From: Aeromonas sp. FDAARGOS 1405
GTDB taxonomy: Bacteria; Pseudomonadota; Gammaproteobacteria; Enterobacterales; Aeromonadaceae
NCBI RefSeq assembly: GCF_019048265.1
Contig: NZ_CP077311.1
Coordinates: forward strand, 4,456,882-4,520,881
Direction: 5' to 3'
DNA length: 64,000 bases
Every line of letters begins with the position of its first letter. The first letter of the stretch is position 1. Below the pieces are notes generated by a model. That model saw nothing but the letters and a program-made list of their open reading frames with translations, was not told where the DNA came from and ran no database searches. The position numbers and the translations under genes were made by a program. Positions 8,335 to 16,270 of the stretch are shown one piece after another.

Positions 8335-9597
8335 TCAGAGCGGCTGATCGTTTACTGTCACCGCGCCCTTCTCCAGCTTCAGCTCGGAGGTCAGCGCTTG
8401 CTTATCGGCCTTCAGATAACCCATGAGGGTCAGCTGATCGAGCATGGGGGCCAATTGCGGTACCGCCTTGCCCAGCTTGTCGCTGAGGCTGGCATGCAGC
8501 ACGCCGCTGAGGGCCTGCATCCCTGTGTCGCTGTTGAACAGCTGCTCCAGCGAGGTGGAGGCCAGCTTCACGTCCCCCTTCATGGTCACCACCTCACCGT
8601 TGAGCTTGGCGCTGAGATCGGCCAGTTCAAGGGTCGCGCCACGTTTGAGCATCTTATCCAGCGCCTGCTGAATAGCGGCATCTTCAACTCCCTTGCCACC
8701 AGCGGCCTGCAGCCCCTGATACCCTTCCAGATCCAGACCGTTGAGGTTGAGCGCCAACTTGCTGTCGGTCACCGCCAGGGTGTCGGTCTCGTTCTCCAGA
8801 TCCAGCTTGGCAATGCTCATCTGATAGCTGCTGGAAAGAGTCTGGGCATCATCGCCGGTAAGACGGGTCTCGGTCGTCATCCCCTTCAGGGCAACCCGAA
8901 CACTGTCAGGCAGTTGTACCGTGAGGGCGGAGAGACTCATCTCGCTCTGTGGAGAGAGAAAGACGCCGCTGATCTCGGCAACATCGGCACTCCCTTTCAG
9001 GTCGGCCAGCACCAAGTCCATCTTGCTCTGCTCTTCATGAACCGTCATCCCCTGCCAGGTCATGGTGAGGTGACCACTGCCCTCCAGATTGCCGTGAAAC
9101 TCGCCGTTCAGAGGCAGGAAGCTGAACTCGTCCAGCCCCTGTTTTACCTTGAACTCATTGGCCCAGAATCGGCTGCTGTTGGCTTGGGTCCAGAGGCTGG
9201 TTGCCGACTCCAGACCAAGTTGCCACTGCTCCATGCCCAGTGCGGTGAAAACTGGCGCCAGGGTGCCATTATGGGTATCAAGCTGGAAGTGGCTCTTGAT
9301 ATAGAGCGGCAGGATCCGGCTCTTGACCAGCAGTTGTAACTCGATGGGCTGGCTGCCTTCCAGCTCGCTGTCGATGGAGGCCAGCTCCTCGGGCGTGATC
9401 ACCACCTTCAGGATGCCATCACGGGTAAAGAGGTTACTGCTGCCCGGCAGCCACTGCATGTCGATGCCGGTTTCGTCCTCCACCTTGGCGATCTGCTCCG
9501 CCATGATGTTGTCGAAACTGCTGCCCGTGTACCAGCACGCGGCCAGACCACCACCAACCAGTGCCGTACCCACGGCGAGGGCCACTATCTTTTTCAT
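8335..9597 (-). CDS. YdgA-like DUF945 protein
   Basis: 420 residues. A single N-terminal membrane helix or signal (KKIVALAVGTALVGGGLAACWYTG) is followed by a large extracytoplasmic domain with repeated beta-rich segments, as in the YdgA/DUF945 family. In E. coli YdgA is an inner-membrane-anchored periplasmic protein of the AsmA-like type with no settled function. No catalytic motif can be seen. The gene stands between purU, with which it shares a terminator, and the cardiolipin synthase gene, which points the same way and lies about 107 bases upstream. Confidence 0.8.
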   Translation of the reverse strand: MKKIVALAVGTALVGGGLAACWYTGSSFDNIMAEQIAKVEDETGIDMQWLPGSSNLFTRDGILKVVITPEELASIDSELEGSQPIELQLLVKSRILPLYIKSHFQLDTHNGTLAPVFTALGMEQWQLGLESATSLWTQANSSRFWANEFKVKQGLDEFSFLPLNGEFHGNLEGSGHLTMTWQGMTVHEEQSKMDLVLADLKGSADVAEISGVFLSPQSEMSLSALTVQLPDSVRVALKGMTTETRLTGDDAQTLSSSYQMSIAKLDLENETDTLAVTDSKLALNLNGLDLEGYQGLQAAGGKGVEDAAIQQALDKMLKRGATLELADLSAKLNGEVVTMKGDVKLASTSLEQLFNSDTGMQALSGVLHASLSDKLGKAVPQLAPMLDQLTLMGYLKADKQALTSELKLEKGAVTVNDQPL

Positions 9598-9704
9598 ATA
9601 TCCATGTGTCTCCAGGGAGTTGTCACTGCACTCTACGGGGCGGACTCGGGACTAGGCAAGTCCAATCAGAGGAGGAGCCAACATTCTTGTGGCTCGTAAT
9701 CACC

Positions 9705-11186
9705 TCACAGCAAGGGGCTGAAGAGATAGAAGATGTTCTCCATCGCTTTCTTGTACCAGGGGCGCGCCTGCCATTGGGCCAGGGTCATCGGGGTGGCTTC
9801 CGCCATATACCCCTGCACCAGCCGGGTCATCTGGGCCACGAAAGAAGGGTTGTCCACCAGCAAGGTCACCTCGAAGTTGAGCCAGAGGCTGCGCCGGTCG
9901 AGATTGACCGTGCCCACCAAAGCAAAGTCGTCATCTACCAGCACGCTCTTGGTATGGAGCAGGCCGGCATCGTAGCGATAGATCTCCACTCCCGCTTCCA
10001 GCAGCTCCTCCATAAAAGCGTTGCAGGCATAGTTGGCCATGATGGAGTCGTTACGTGCCGGCAATACCAGCTGCACCTGCACCCCACGCGCCGCAGCCGA
10101 ACTGAGTGCGGCGGCCAGCGGATCGTCCGGGACAAAATAGGGGGTCGTCAGCACCAGATGGCTGCGCGCCTGGTAGATGGCCAGCAGCAGGCTCTGCTGA
10201 ATACAGTCACCACCAACGAAAGGGCCTGACGGGATCAACTGGGCGCGGTAGTTGGTCTGGGGCCAGGCTTCCGGCTCATGCTGCAGACTGTCGAGCAGCC
10301 GCTCGCCGGTCTCCACCTCCCAGTCCCAGACGAAGATCGACCACATCAGCGGTACCATGGGACCTTGCACCCGGATCATGATGTCGACCCACTGGCCAAC
10401 ACCGGCATCCTGCTTGAAGAAACGCGGATCAACCATGTTCATGGAGCCGGTATAGCCCACCTTGTCGTCGATCACCACCAGCTTGCGGTGCATCCGTAAA
10501 TCCTGCCGCTGGAACGGGATGCGCCAGGCGCCGACCGGCAGCACCTCCACCAGCTTGACCCCCGCCTTGCGCAGCTTTTTCGGCCACCCGGAGCGGAAGA
10601 AGTGCTTGCTACCCACCGAATCGAGCAACAAACGACAATCCACGCCGCGTAGCGCGACGTCCATTAGTGCCTCGCACACCTCGTCGGCATCACCGCCGGG
10701 GTGCCAGATATAGAACTCCAGATAGCAGGAGAGGGTAGAACGGCGAATATCCTGGGCAATCTCATGCAGGATCTGGTCAGGTTGGCTGAGCAGAGTCATC
10801 CGGTTGCCTGAGAGCATGGGCATAGCCAGCCGCCCCTGGATTAGATCGTGCAATGGTTGGGCCTTCTCCCCCACCTCGCAGCAATGCTGGGGGAAAAGGC
10901 GGGCCAACTGACGGATCCAGATAGCATAAGGGCGGTACATGGCCTGTGCCCGCTCGGCACGTCGACGCCCCAACTTGATTTCACCAAACAGCAAGTAAAA
11001 GCCGACACCGGCAAACGGAATGGCGTAGATCAGCGCCAGCCAGGCCAGCGACACCCCGATGGGGCGGCGCTTCATCACCACCCGAAACGACACACCCGCG
11101 ACGATAACGGTATGAAAAAGCAGTAGCAGCCAGCCCAGAAAGCGGGAGAACAGCAGGTGAAGATCATGTTCCAGACCGTTTAGCAA
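9705..11186 (-). CDS. cls: Cardiolipin synthase (ClsA type)
   Basis: 493 residues by my start, with two N-terminal membrane helices (FLGWLLLLFHTVIVAG; SLAWLALIYAIPFAG) and two phospholipase-D HKD motifs: HRKLVVIDDKVGYTGS and HTKSVLVDDDFALVGT. It joins two phosphatidylglycerols into cardiolipin at the inner membrane. The start decision is unusual. The frame remains open 26 codons further to an ATG at 11264, but the TTG at 11186 has AAGGAG 6 bases upstream and gives a ClsA-like N-terminus and length (E. coli 486). A longer start would overlap the promoter region of the divergent DUF1439 gene. Confidence 0.9.
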   Translation of the reverse strand: MLNGLEHDLHLLFSRFLGWLLLLFHTVIVAGVSFRVVMKRRPIGVSLAWLALIYAIPFAGVGFYLLFGEIKLGRRRAERAQAMYRPYAIWIRQLARLFPQHCCEVGEKAQPLHDLIQGRLAMPMLSGNRMTLLSQPDQILHEIAQDIRRSTLSCYLEFYIWHPGGDADEVCEALMDVALRGVDCRLLLDSVGSKHFFRSGWPKKLRKAGVKLVEVLPVGAWRIPFQRQDLRMHRKLVVIDDKVGYTGSMNMVDPRFFKQDAGVGQWVDIMIRVQGPMVPLMWSIFVWDWEVETGERLLDSLQHEPEAWPQTNYRAQLIPSGPFVGGDCIQQSLLLAIYQARSHLVLTTPYFVPDDPLAAALSSAAARGVQVQLVLPARNDSIMANYACNAFMEELLEAGVEIYRYDAGLLHTKSVLVDDDFALVGTVNLDRRSLWLNFEVTLLVDNPSFVAQMTRLVQGYMAEATPMTLAQWQARPWYKKAMENIFYLFSPLL

Positions 11187-11281
11187 CGGTAACTCCTTCT
11201 CATCAACAAACAGTGGTCGGCAGATCCTGCCAGTCAGGAATGGTATGCTGTAAGGCAAATCCATTCTATCAGGTTGCCCCC

Positions 11282-11824
11282 ATGATTCTGCAATCCATGC
11301 TGCTCAGCCTGGCCATGCTAGGTCAAGGCTCATATGACATCAATGAGCAGCAGATCAATCAGTACCTGCAATCCCAAGTGCAAGTCGACAAACAGCTGGA
11401 ACTACCGGGCATCATCAAGGCCCATGTGAAGCTGGAGCAGAGCGATGTCCAGATTGGCCGTCAACAACCAGACACCGCCCGAGTCTATGGCAAGGGCAAG
11501 CTCAAGATCGCCCTGCCCGACAATACCGAATATGACGCCCGCCTGCAGATGACCTATGAGGCGAGGCCCCGCTATGACAAGAGTCAGAGCGCGCTGTTTC
11601 TCGACAACATGAAACTGGTGGAGTACAAGCTGGAACCGGAGGCGGCAGAGAGAAAGTTCGGCATGATGCTCGGCATGCTGCTGCAGAGCATGGAGAAGCG
11701 TCTTGAGAGCAAACCGGTTTACCGACTGGATGACAAGGATCCGCAACAAGCCTGGCTGAAAGAGAACCTGCTGGGGCTGGAGCTGTCACCGGGTAAAATC
11801 CACCTACTGACCAGACCCCGCTAG
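11282..11824 (+). CDS. DUF1439 protein (YceB-like)
   Basis: 180 residues. An N-terminal hydrophobic segment (ILQSMLLSLAMLGQG) is followed by a domain that aligns by eye with E. coli YceB: NEQQINQYL, LELPGI.KAHV, QIGRQ.PDTARV and a C-terminal LSPGKIHL. YceB is a lipoprotein of unknown role, but here no lipobox cysteine follows the hydrophobic segment, so it is probably secreted or membrane-anchored. It is divergent from cls. The SD before the ATG is weak (CAGGTT), so the start is less certain; upstream in-frame ATGs at 11213 and 11240 exist but would encode residues not expected in the family. Its end almost meets the converging GNAT gene. Confidence 0.75.
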   Translation: MILQSMLLSLAMLGQGSYDINEQQINQYLQSQVQVDKQLELPGIIKAHVKLEQSDVQIGRQQPDTARVYGKGKLKIALPDNTEYDARLQMTYEARPRYDKSQSALFLDNMKLVEYKLEPEAAERKFGMMLGMLLQSMEKRLESKPVYRLDDKDPQQAWLKENLLGLELSPGKIHLLTRPR

Positions 11825-11829
11825 CCCGC

Positions 11830-12270
11830 TCAATTCAGGAGGGGCTGGGTGGTATCCCGTACCAGCAGCTCCACCTGATAACCCTGCTGCTGCTGTTGCT
11901 CATAAAGGGAGAAGAGTGACCCGCTCAATTGGGTGAGGGAGATATCGGCAAAACCGGCCTTGAGATAGAAGGGTTTCTCGAAAGGCAGTACCTGACAGAC
12001 TACCGGTTTGTCCTCCAGGCCGTGACAGGCGTGCTGCAACAGCCGTGAACCCAATCCCAGCGACTGGTAGTGAGGCAACAGACGAAAGCCGCACAGATGA
12101 TAAAACTCCTCCTCGTCCCGCAACCGAACTGCCCCTACCAGCCAGTGAGCATCACGTACGACAAAGACCCGCTCGGCCAGATCCGGCACATAGTGGGAAA
12201 AAGTCGTCTCGTAATAGTCCTTGATAAGGGAGAGATCGGCGTCACAGTACTCCTCGAAGATGAGTTCCAT
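11830..12270 (-). CDS. GNAT-family N-acetyltransferase
   Basis: 146 residues by the ATG at 12270 (AGGA 9 bases upstream); GTG at 12288 or ATG at 12279 are alternatives. The acetyl-CoA pyrophosphate loop of motif A is readable as LLPHYQSLGLGSRLLQHA (Q/R-x-x-G-x-G/A). The fold runs through to a C-terminal beta strand and a Q-rich tail (YEQQQQQGYQ). Substrate unknown. FKP-type phrases (LPFEKPFYLKAGF) are typical of GNATs that act on small molecules or peptide N-termini. It converges with the DUF1439 gene, leaving 5 bases between the two stops. Confidence 0.8.
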   Translation of the reverse strand: MELIFEEYCDADLSLIKDYYETTFSHYVPDLAERVFVVRDAHWLVGAVRLRDEEEFYHLCGFRLLPHYQSLGLGSRLLQHACHGLEDKPVVCQVLPFEKPFYLKAGFADISLTQLSGSLFSLYEQQQQQGYQVELLVRDTTQPLLN

Positions 12271-12594
12271 CGCCAGCATTCCTGACACAAAAATACCTTT
12301 ATAATCAATTATAAAAATAGATAAAGACTAACTAGCCAGACCAGCTGACATAAGCAAGATAGCACGCATTTTGTTAACAAAAAAGCGAACATCCTAGAGC
12401 ACTTCCATAAGGCGATTATGACCATTGGCTACCGGAAAGTTCCACCGTTTAGCTCTTCTCCTGGCCATACTCTGGCATCCCCCCATCCCTCGGCCAAATC
12501 CCCCTTCAACTTCACAACTCCCTGTTTGTACGCTTGTTCTGCACTCGCCATGGTGCTTTACTCAACATGATGATCCCTGGAAGGAGTGTGACGG
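12271..12594. promoter_or_regulatory. AT-rich divergent promoter region with two perfect palindromes
   Basis: No gene is seen here. It separates the divergent GNAT and lytic transglycosylase genes. Two perfect inverted repeats stand out: TTTATAATCAATTATAAA at 12298-12315, which also contains TATAAT-like -10 elements on both strands, and TTTTGTTAACAAAA at 12369-12382. They may be operators or only AT-rich promoter DNA. Confidence 0.4.
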
Positions 12595-13344
12595 TTGAAA
12601 GCATGGATGCTGGCAGGCCATATGTTGTTGATCCCCCTGAGCGGATGGAGCCAGACTCCCCCTCCCGCGGAGGTGATCTTCCTGACCGCCGCTCCCTCCC
12701 CCTTGCGTCCGAGCAAAGATGCCACACCAGCCCCACAACCCGACACCGCTCAAACGACAGCAGTCGCCACCAACGGCAAGAAGCAGATCCAGGTCTATAA
12801 ATCGGTGCAACAGAACGGGGTGGTACGCTACTCCGACATGGCACCCGAACAGGGCCATTACGAGCTGCTGCTGTTCAACGACTGCTTCGCCTGCGATCCC
12901 AAATCCAGCGTCAACTGGCAGACCACAGGGCTGTTTCTCTATGACTATGCCAGCACCATCAAGGCGGCCGCCAAAACCTATCAAGTTGAGCCGGCGCTGA
13001 TCCGGGCGCTGATCCATGCGGAATCCGCTTTCAATCCACTGGCGGTCTCCCGCAAGGGGGCGATGGGGCTGACCCAGCTGATGCCCGCCACAGCGCGGGA
13101 GTTAGGGGTCGGCAATGCCTTGCTGGCGGAGCAGAATATTTTCGGCGGGGTGAAATACCTGGCGGGACTGCTCAAGCAGTATGACGGCAACGTGGCGCTG
13201 GCGACCGCGGCCTACAACGCAGGCGCGGGCGCCGTACAAAAACATGGCGGTATCCCGCCCTATGCGGAAACCCGTGCCTATGTGGAGCGTGTCCAGCTCC
13301 TCCACCTGCGCTACAAAGAGATGCTGCAGGCCAAAGGGCTCTGA
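12595..13344 (+). CDS. Lytic transglycosylase (SLT domain)
   Basis: 249 residues. A signal-like N-terminus (MLAGHMLLIPLSGWSQT) and a Pro-rich linker come first, then a DUF4124-like stretch (QVYKSVQQNGVVRYSDMAP), then an SLT domain from about 125. The catalytic Glu is in IHAESAFNPLAVS; the motifs GAMGLTQLMPATA and ALATAAYNAGAGAV follow in order. It cleaves the glycan strands of peptidoglycan to give 1,6-anhydro-muropeptides in the periplasm. The start is a TTG at 12595 with AAGGAG 8 bases upstream; the next in-frame ATG (12607) is 20 bases from that SD. No terminator on the plus strand is obvious. Confidence 0.9.
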   Translation: MKAWMLAGHMLLIPLSGWSQTPPPAEVIFLTAAPSPLRPSKDATPAPQPDTAQTTAVATNGKKQIQVYKSVQQNGVVRYSDMAPEQGHYELLLFNDCFACDPKSSVNWQTTGLFLYDYASTIKAAAKTYQVEPALIRALIHAESAFNPLAVSRKGAMGLTQLMPATARELGVGNALLAEQNIFGGVKYLAGLLKQYDGNVALATAAYNAGAGAVQKHGGIPPYAETRAYVERVQLLHLRYKEMLQAKGL

Positions 13345-13385
13345 GGTTAGCCTCGGTTAATGCTCTTTTCTCGCCCCTCCAGAAA

Positions 13386-13410
13386 CAAAAAACACGCCCG
13401 CAGGCGTGTC
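13386..13410 (-). terminator. Rho-independent terminator of aqpZ
   Basis: GACACGCC/GGCGTGTT hairpin with a TGC loop, followed by six T on the minus strand, about 27 bases past the aqpZ stop. Confidence 0.85.
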
Positions 13411-13436
13411 GATACCACACTTTGTTTCGCAAATGA

Positions 13437-14126
13437 TTACTTCTGCTCAGTCGCCACCAGGCGATAAGCCAGCGCACCCAGAATGGCACCGACAATCGGG
13501 GCAACCCAGAACAGCCACAGCTGGCTGATAGCCCAGTCACCGACAAACAGCGCAACACCGGTACTGCGAGCCGGGTTGACCGAGGTATTGGTCACCGGAA
13601 TGCTGACGAGGTGGATCAGGGTCAGGCACAGACCGATGGCGATCGGCGCGAAACCGGCAGGCGCACGGCTATCAGTGGCCCCCATGATGACAAACAGGAA
13701 GAAACCGGTCATCACCACTTCACACACCAGTGCGGCAGTCAGGCTATAACCACCCGGAGAGTGCTCACCGTAGCCGTTGGAAGCAAAACCGGCAGAGAGA
13801 TCAAACCCGGCCTGACCGCTGGCAATCACGTAAAGCACGGCAGCAGCGGCAATGCCGCCCAGCACTTGCGCCACGATATAAGGCAGTACACCGGATGCCG
13901 GAAAACGACCACCCGCCCACAGACCAACGGTCACGGCCGGATTGAGGTGGCAACCGGAGATATGGCCGATGGCAAACGCCATGGTCAGCACGGTCAGACC
14001 GAAAGCCAGCGAGACCCCCAGCAGACCAATCCCGACGTGAGGGAAGGCCGCAGCCAGCACGGCACTGCCGCACCCGCCCAATACCAGCCAGAAAGTGCCC
14101 ATAAACTCAGCAGCAACAGGTTTCAC
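13437..14126 (-). CDS. aqpZ: Aquaporin Z water channel
   Basis: 229 residues with six predicted membrane helices and both half-helix NPA motifs ([13 protein letters not shown] and [10 protein letters not shown]). The residues around them (the Arg after the second NPA, His in the channel) fit a water-selective aquaporin rather than a glycerol facilitator. The start is a GTG at 14126 with GGGAGA 8 bases upstream; extending to the ATG at 14177 adds 17 residues absent from AqpZ proteins (E. coli 231). A consensus CRP palindrome lies about 120 bases upstream, suggesting cAMP control. Confidence 0.95.
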   Translation of the reverse strand: MKPVAAEFMGTFWLVLGGCGSAVLAAAFPHVGIGLLGVSLAFGLTVLTMAFAIGHISGCHLNPAVTVGLWAGGRFPASGVLPYIVAQVLGGIAAAAVLYVIASGQAGFDLSAGFASNGYGEHSPGGYSLTAALVCEVVMTGFFLFVIMGATDSRAPAGFAPIAIGLCLTLIHLVSIPVTNTSVNPARSTGVALFVGDWAISQLWLFWVAPIVGAILGALAYRLVATEQK

Positions 14127-14246
14127 ATTATTTCTCCCATTTGAGATAACACCGAACAAGACCCGAGAAGGGCCCATGCTTGAACAAGCGCAGCATTATG
14201 GGAGTGTGAGCCCAGATTGCGAACCCGGCAGGCGGGGCTCACTCAA

Positions 14247-14262
14247 TGTGACATTCGTCACA
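14247..14262. promoter_or_regulatory. Consensus CRP-binding palindrome upstream of aqpZ
   Basis: TGTGACATTCGTCACA is an exact TGTGA-N6-TCACA palindrome, with A/T flanks. It lies 121 bases upstream of the aqpZ start, a distance compatible with class I activation or repression. It is also downstream of the DUF1653 gene, so aqpZ is the likely target. Confidence 0.65.
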
Positions 14263-14396
14263 ATTAGTTGATTAGATAAGAGATTTATCATTAAGACAGC
14301 TGACTGCACATCTCATACCCAAGGGCGTCATGCGACAACTTGTGACACCGTTTAGCTCGAGTAATCATCCCTTGAACGATAAAAACGGAGGCGTGG

Positions 14397-14609
14397 TCAG
14401 TCTCCTGCAGGGGCAAAACGGCTGACAACCTGCCCCTGATGCTCAATCCACTCCATGAACATGGCGACGGGACGGGCATAGACGGTGCCATCCTGTTCCG
14501 ACTGATAGATCACCAGCTGCTCGCCTGTCTCGGTATGGCTGGCCAGGGTCAGCACCTGATAGTAACCCCCCTTGAAGTGGCGATAGCGGCCTGGAACGGG
14601 TGCTTGCAT
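14397..14609 (-). CDS. DUF1653 small protein
   Basis: 70 residues that match the DUF1653 pattern by eye: PGRYRHFKGGYYQVL, then H.ETGEQLVIYQ and a terminal MFMEWIEHQGQ-type block ending with RF. Members of this family are about 70 residues long and have a beta-rich fold; their function is not known. I start at the ATG at 14609 because GCGAGG lies 9 bases before it; an in-frame extension upstream would be unrelated to the family. The gene is divergent from the small ORF that precedes alaA. Confidence 0.8.
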   Translation of the reverse strand: MQAPVPGRYRHFKGGYYQVLTLASHTETGEQLVIYQSEQDGTVYARPVAMFMEWIEHQGQVVSRFAPAGD

Positions 14610-14636
14610 GGGAAAACCTCGCAGAAGTGAACACCG

Positions 14637-14852
14637 ATGAGCGAACCACATAAAGATGACACCATGAGTGCCATTCAACTCATCGAAAAAGGGGACGAAG
14701 ACGATTTTTTACACAAGCCAATCGTGCCACAGGATCCGGATATTGCAACACAGTCAGGCAGCTTTGCTAATTCGTTCCCCATGTTTCACTACTTAACCTT
14801 GGTTAGCACCAAAGATCGTGCTGAATTTAACGTTCTAGCAACCCTGTTTTAG
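14637..14852 (+). CDS. Hypothetical short protein, doubtful
   Basis: A 71-codon ORF just upstream of alaA, divergent from the DUF1653 gene. The protein is acidic at first (EKGDEDDFLHKP) and has no motif, signal or membrane segment that I recognise. No convincing SD precedes either ATG (14637 or 14664), and third codon positions are less GC-rich than in neighbouring genes. It may be a real small protein, a leader, or chance. Confidence 0.3.
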   Translation: MSEPHKDDTMSAIQLIEKGDEDDFLHKPIVPQDPDIATQSGSFANSFPMFHYLTLVSTKDRAEFNVLATLF

Positions 14853-14990
14853 GGCTAAAAATCAGGGAATTCTTCTAAAAAGAGGATTGTTCTAGCATTC
14901 AATTCTGTGAAGAATAGGGGAAAAGAAATTTGATACTAAAAATCGCCTTTTTCGCCAACGCGTCCCTGTGGGGAAGGAATCACTGTCACC

Positions 14991-16205
14991 ATGTTCACAA
15001 TCGACAAGTCGCACAAGCTCGACGATGTCTGCTATGACATCCGCGGCCCGGTGCATAAAGAGGCTCGCCGTCTCGAAGACGAAGGCCACCGCATTCTCAA
15101 GCTCAACATCGGCAACCCGGCCCCGTTCGGCTTTGATGCGCCGGAAGAGATCATCAAGGATGTCATCCTCAACATGCCGCTGAGCCAGGGCTACTGCGAC
15201 TCCAAGGGGCTCTTCTCTGCCCGTAAAGCGGTGATGCAGTACTACCAGCAAAAAGGGATGCGCAAGGTCGATATCGACGACATCTACATTGGCAATGGCG
15301 CCAGCGAACTGATCGTGATGGCGATGCAGGCGCTGCTCAACAATGGCGACGAGATGCTGGTGCCCTCCCCCGACTACCCGCTCTGGACCGCCGCCGTCAC
15401 TCTCTCCGGTGGCCATGCGGTGCACTATCGCTGCGACGAAGGGGCTGACTGGTACCCGGATCTCGACGATATCCGCGCCCGCATTACCCCGCGCACCCGC
15501 GGCCTGGTACTGATCAACCCCAACAATCCGACCGGTGCCGTCTACGGCAGCGAGTTCCTGCTGGAAGTGATCGAGATCGCCCGCCAGCACAACCTCATCA
15601 TTTTCGCCGACGAGATCTACGACAAGATCCTCTACGACGATATCTCCCACACCAGCGTCTGCACCCTGTGTGACGATGTGATGGTGGTGACCTTCAACGG
15701 CCTCTCCAAGGCCTACCGTGCCTGCGGCTTCCGTCAGGGCTGGATGGTCATCACCGGCCCCAAAGGCCGTGCTCGCGGTTACATTGAAGGGCTGGAGATG
15801 CTGGCCTCCATGCGGCTGTGTGCCAACGTGCCGATGCAGCACGCCATCCAGACTGCGCTTGGCGGCTACCAGAGCATCAACGAGCTGATCCTACCGGGCG
15901 GCCGCCTGCGCAAGCAGCGGGACAAGGCGTGGGAGCTCTTGAACGAGATCCCCGGGGTCTCCTGCGTCAAACCCAAGGGGGCGCTCTACATGTTCCCGCG
16001 CCTCGACCCCAAGGTGTATGACATCCGCGACGATCAGAAGATGGTGTTCGACCTGCTGCAACAGGAGAAGCTGCTGCTGGTACAGGGCACCGGCTTCAAC
16101 TGGCCGGCGCCGGATCACTTCCGGCTGGTGTTCCTGCCCCGCGAAGAGGAGCTGGAGGATGCCATCGGCCGCCTCGCCCGTTTCCTCAAGGGCTATAAGC
16201 AGTAA
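14991..16205 (+). CDS. alaA: Glutamate-pyruvate aminotransferase AlaA
   Basis: 404 residues, the same as E. coli AlaA (YfbQ). It is a class I aminotransferase: PLP contacts in NPNNPTGAVY, the Asp in FADEIYDKI, and the Schiff-base lysine in NGLSKAYRACGFRQGW. The family-specific N-terminus (KSHKLDDVCYDIRGPV) is present. It makes alanine from pyruvate and glutamate in the cytoplasm. GGAAGGA lies about 12 bases before the ATG. The gene ends in a strong hairpin terminator shared with the converging YfcC gene. Confidence 0.95.
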   Translation: MFTIDKSHKLDDVCYDIRGPVHKEARRLEDEGHRILKLNIGNPAPFGFDAPEEIIKDVILNMPLSQGYCDSKGLFSARKAVMQYYQQKGMRKVDIDDIYIGNGASELIVMAMQALLNNGDEMLVPSPDYPLWTAAVTLSGGHAVHYRCDEGADWYPDLDDIRARITPRTRGLVLINPNNPTGAVYGSEFLLEVIEIARQHNLIIFADEIYDKILYDDISHTSVCTLCDDVMVVTFNGLSKAYRACGFRQGWMVITGPKGRARGYIEGLEMLASMRLCANVPMQHAIQTALGGYQSINELILPGGRLRKQRDKAWELLNEIPGVSCVKPKGALYMFPRLDPKVYDIRDDQKMVFDLLQQEKLLLVQGTGFNWPAPDHFRLVFLPREEELEDAIGRLARFLKGYKQ

Positions 16206-16216
16206 GCAAGGCTCAT

Positions 16217-16244
16217 GAAAAAGGCTCCCGCGGGAGCCTTTTTG
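16217..16244. terminator. Bidirectional terminator between alaA and the yfcC-like gene
   Basis: AAAAAGGCTCCC/GGGAGCCTTTTT, a perfect 12-bp stem with flanking A and T tracts, located between converging genes. Confidence 0.88.
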
Positions 16245-16270
16245 TTATCTGTCGTTTTCAATCCGCACCA

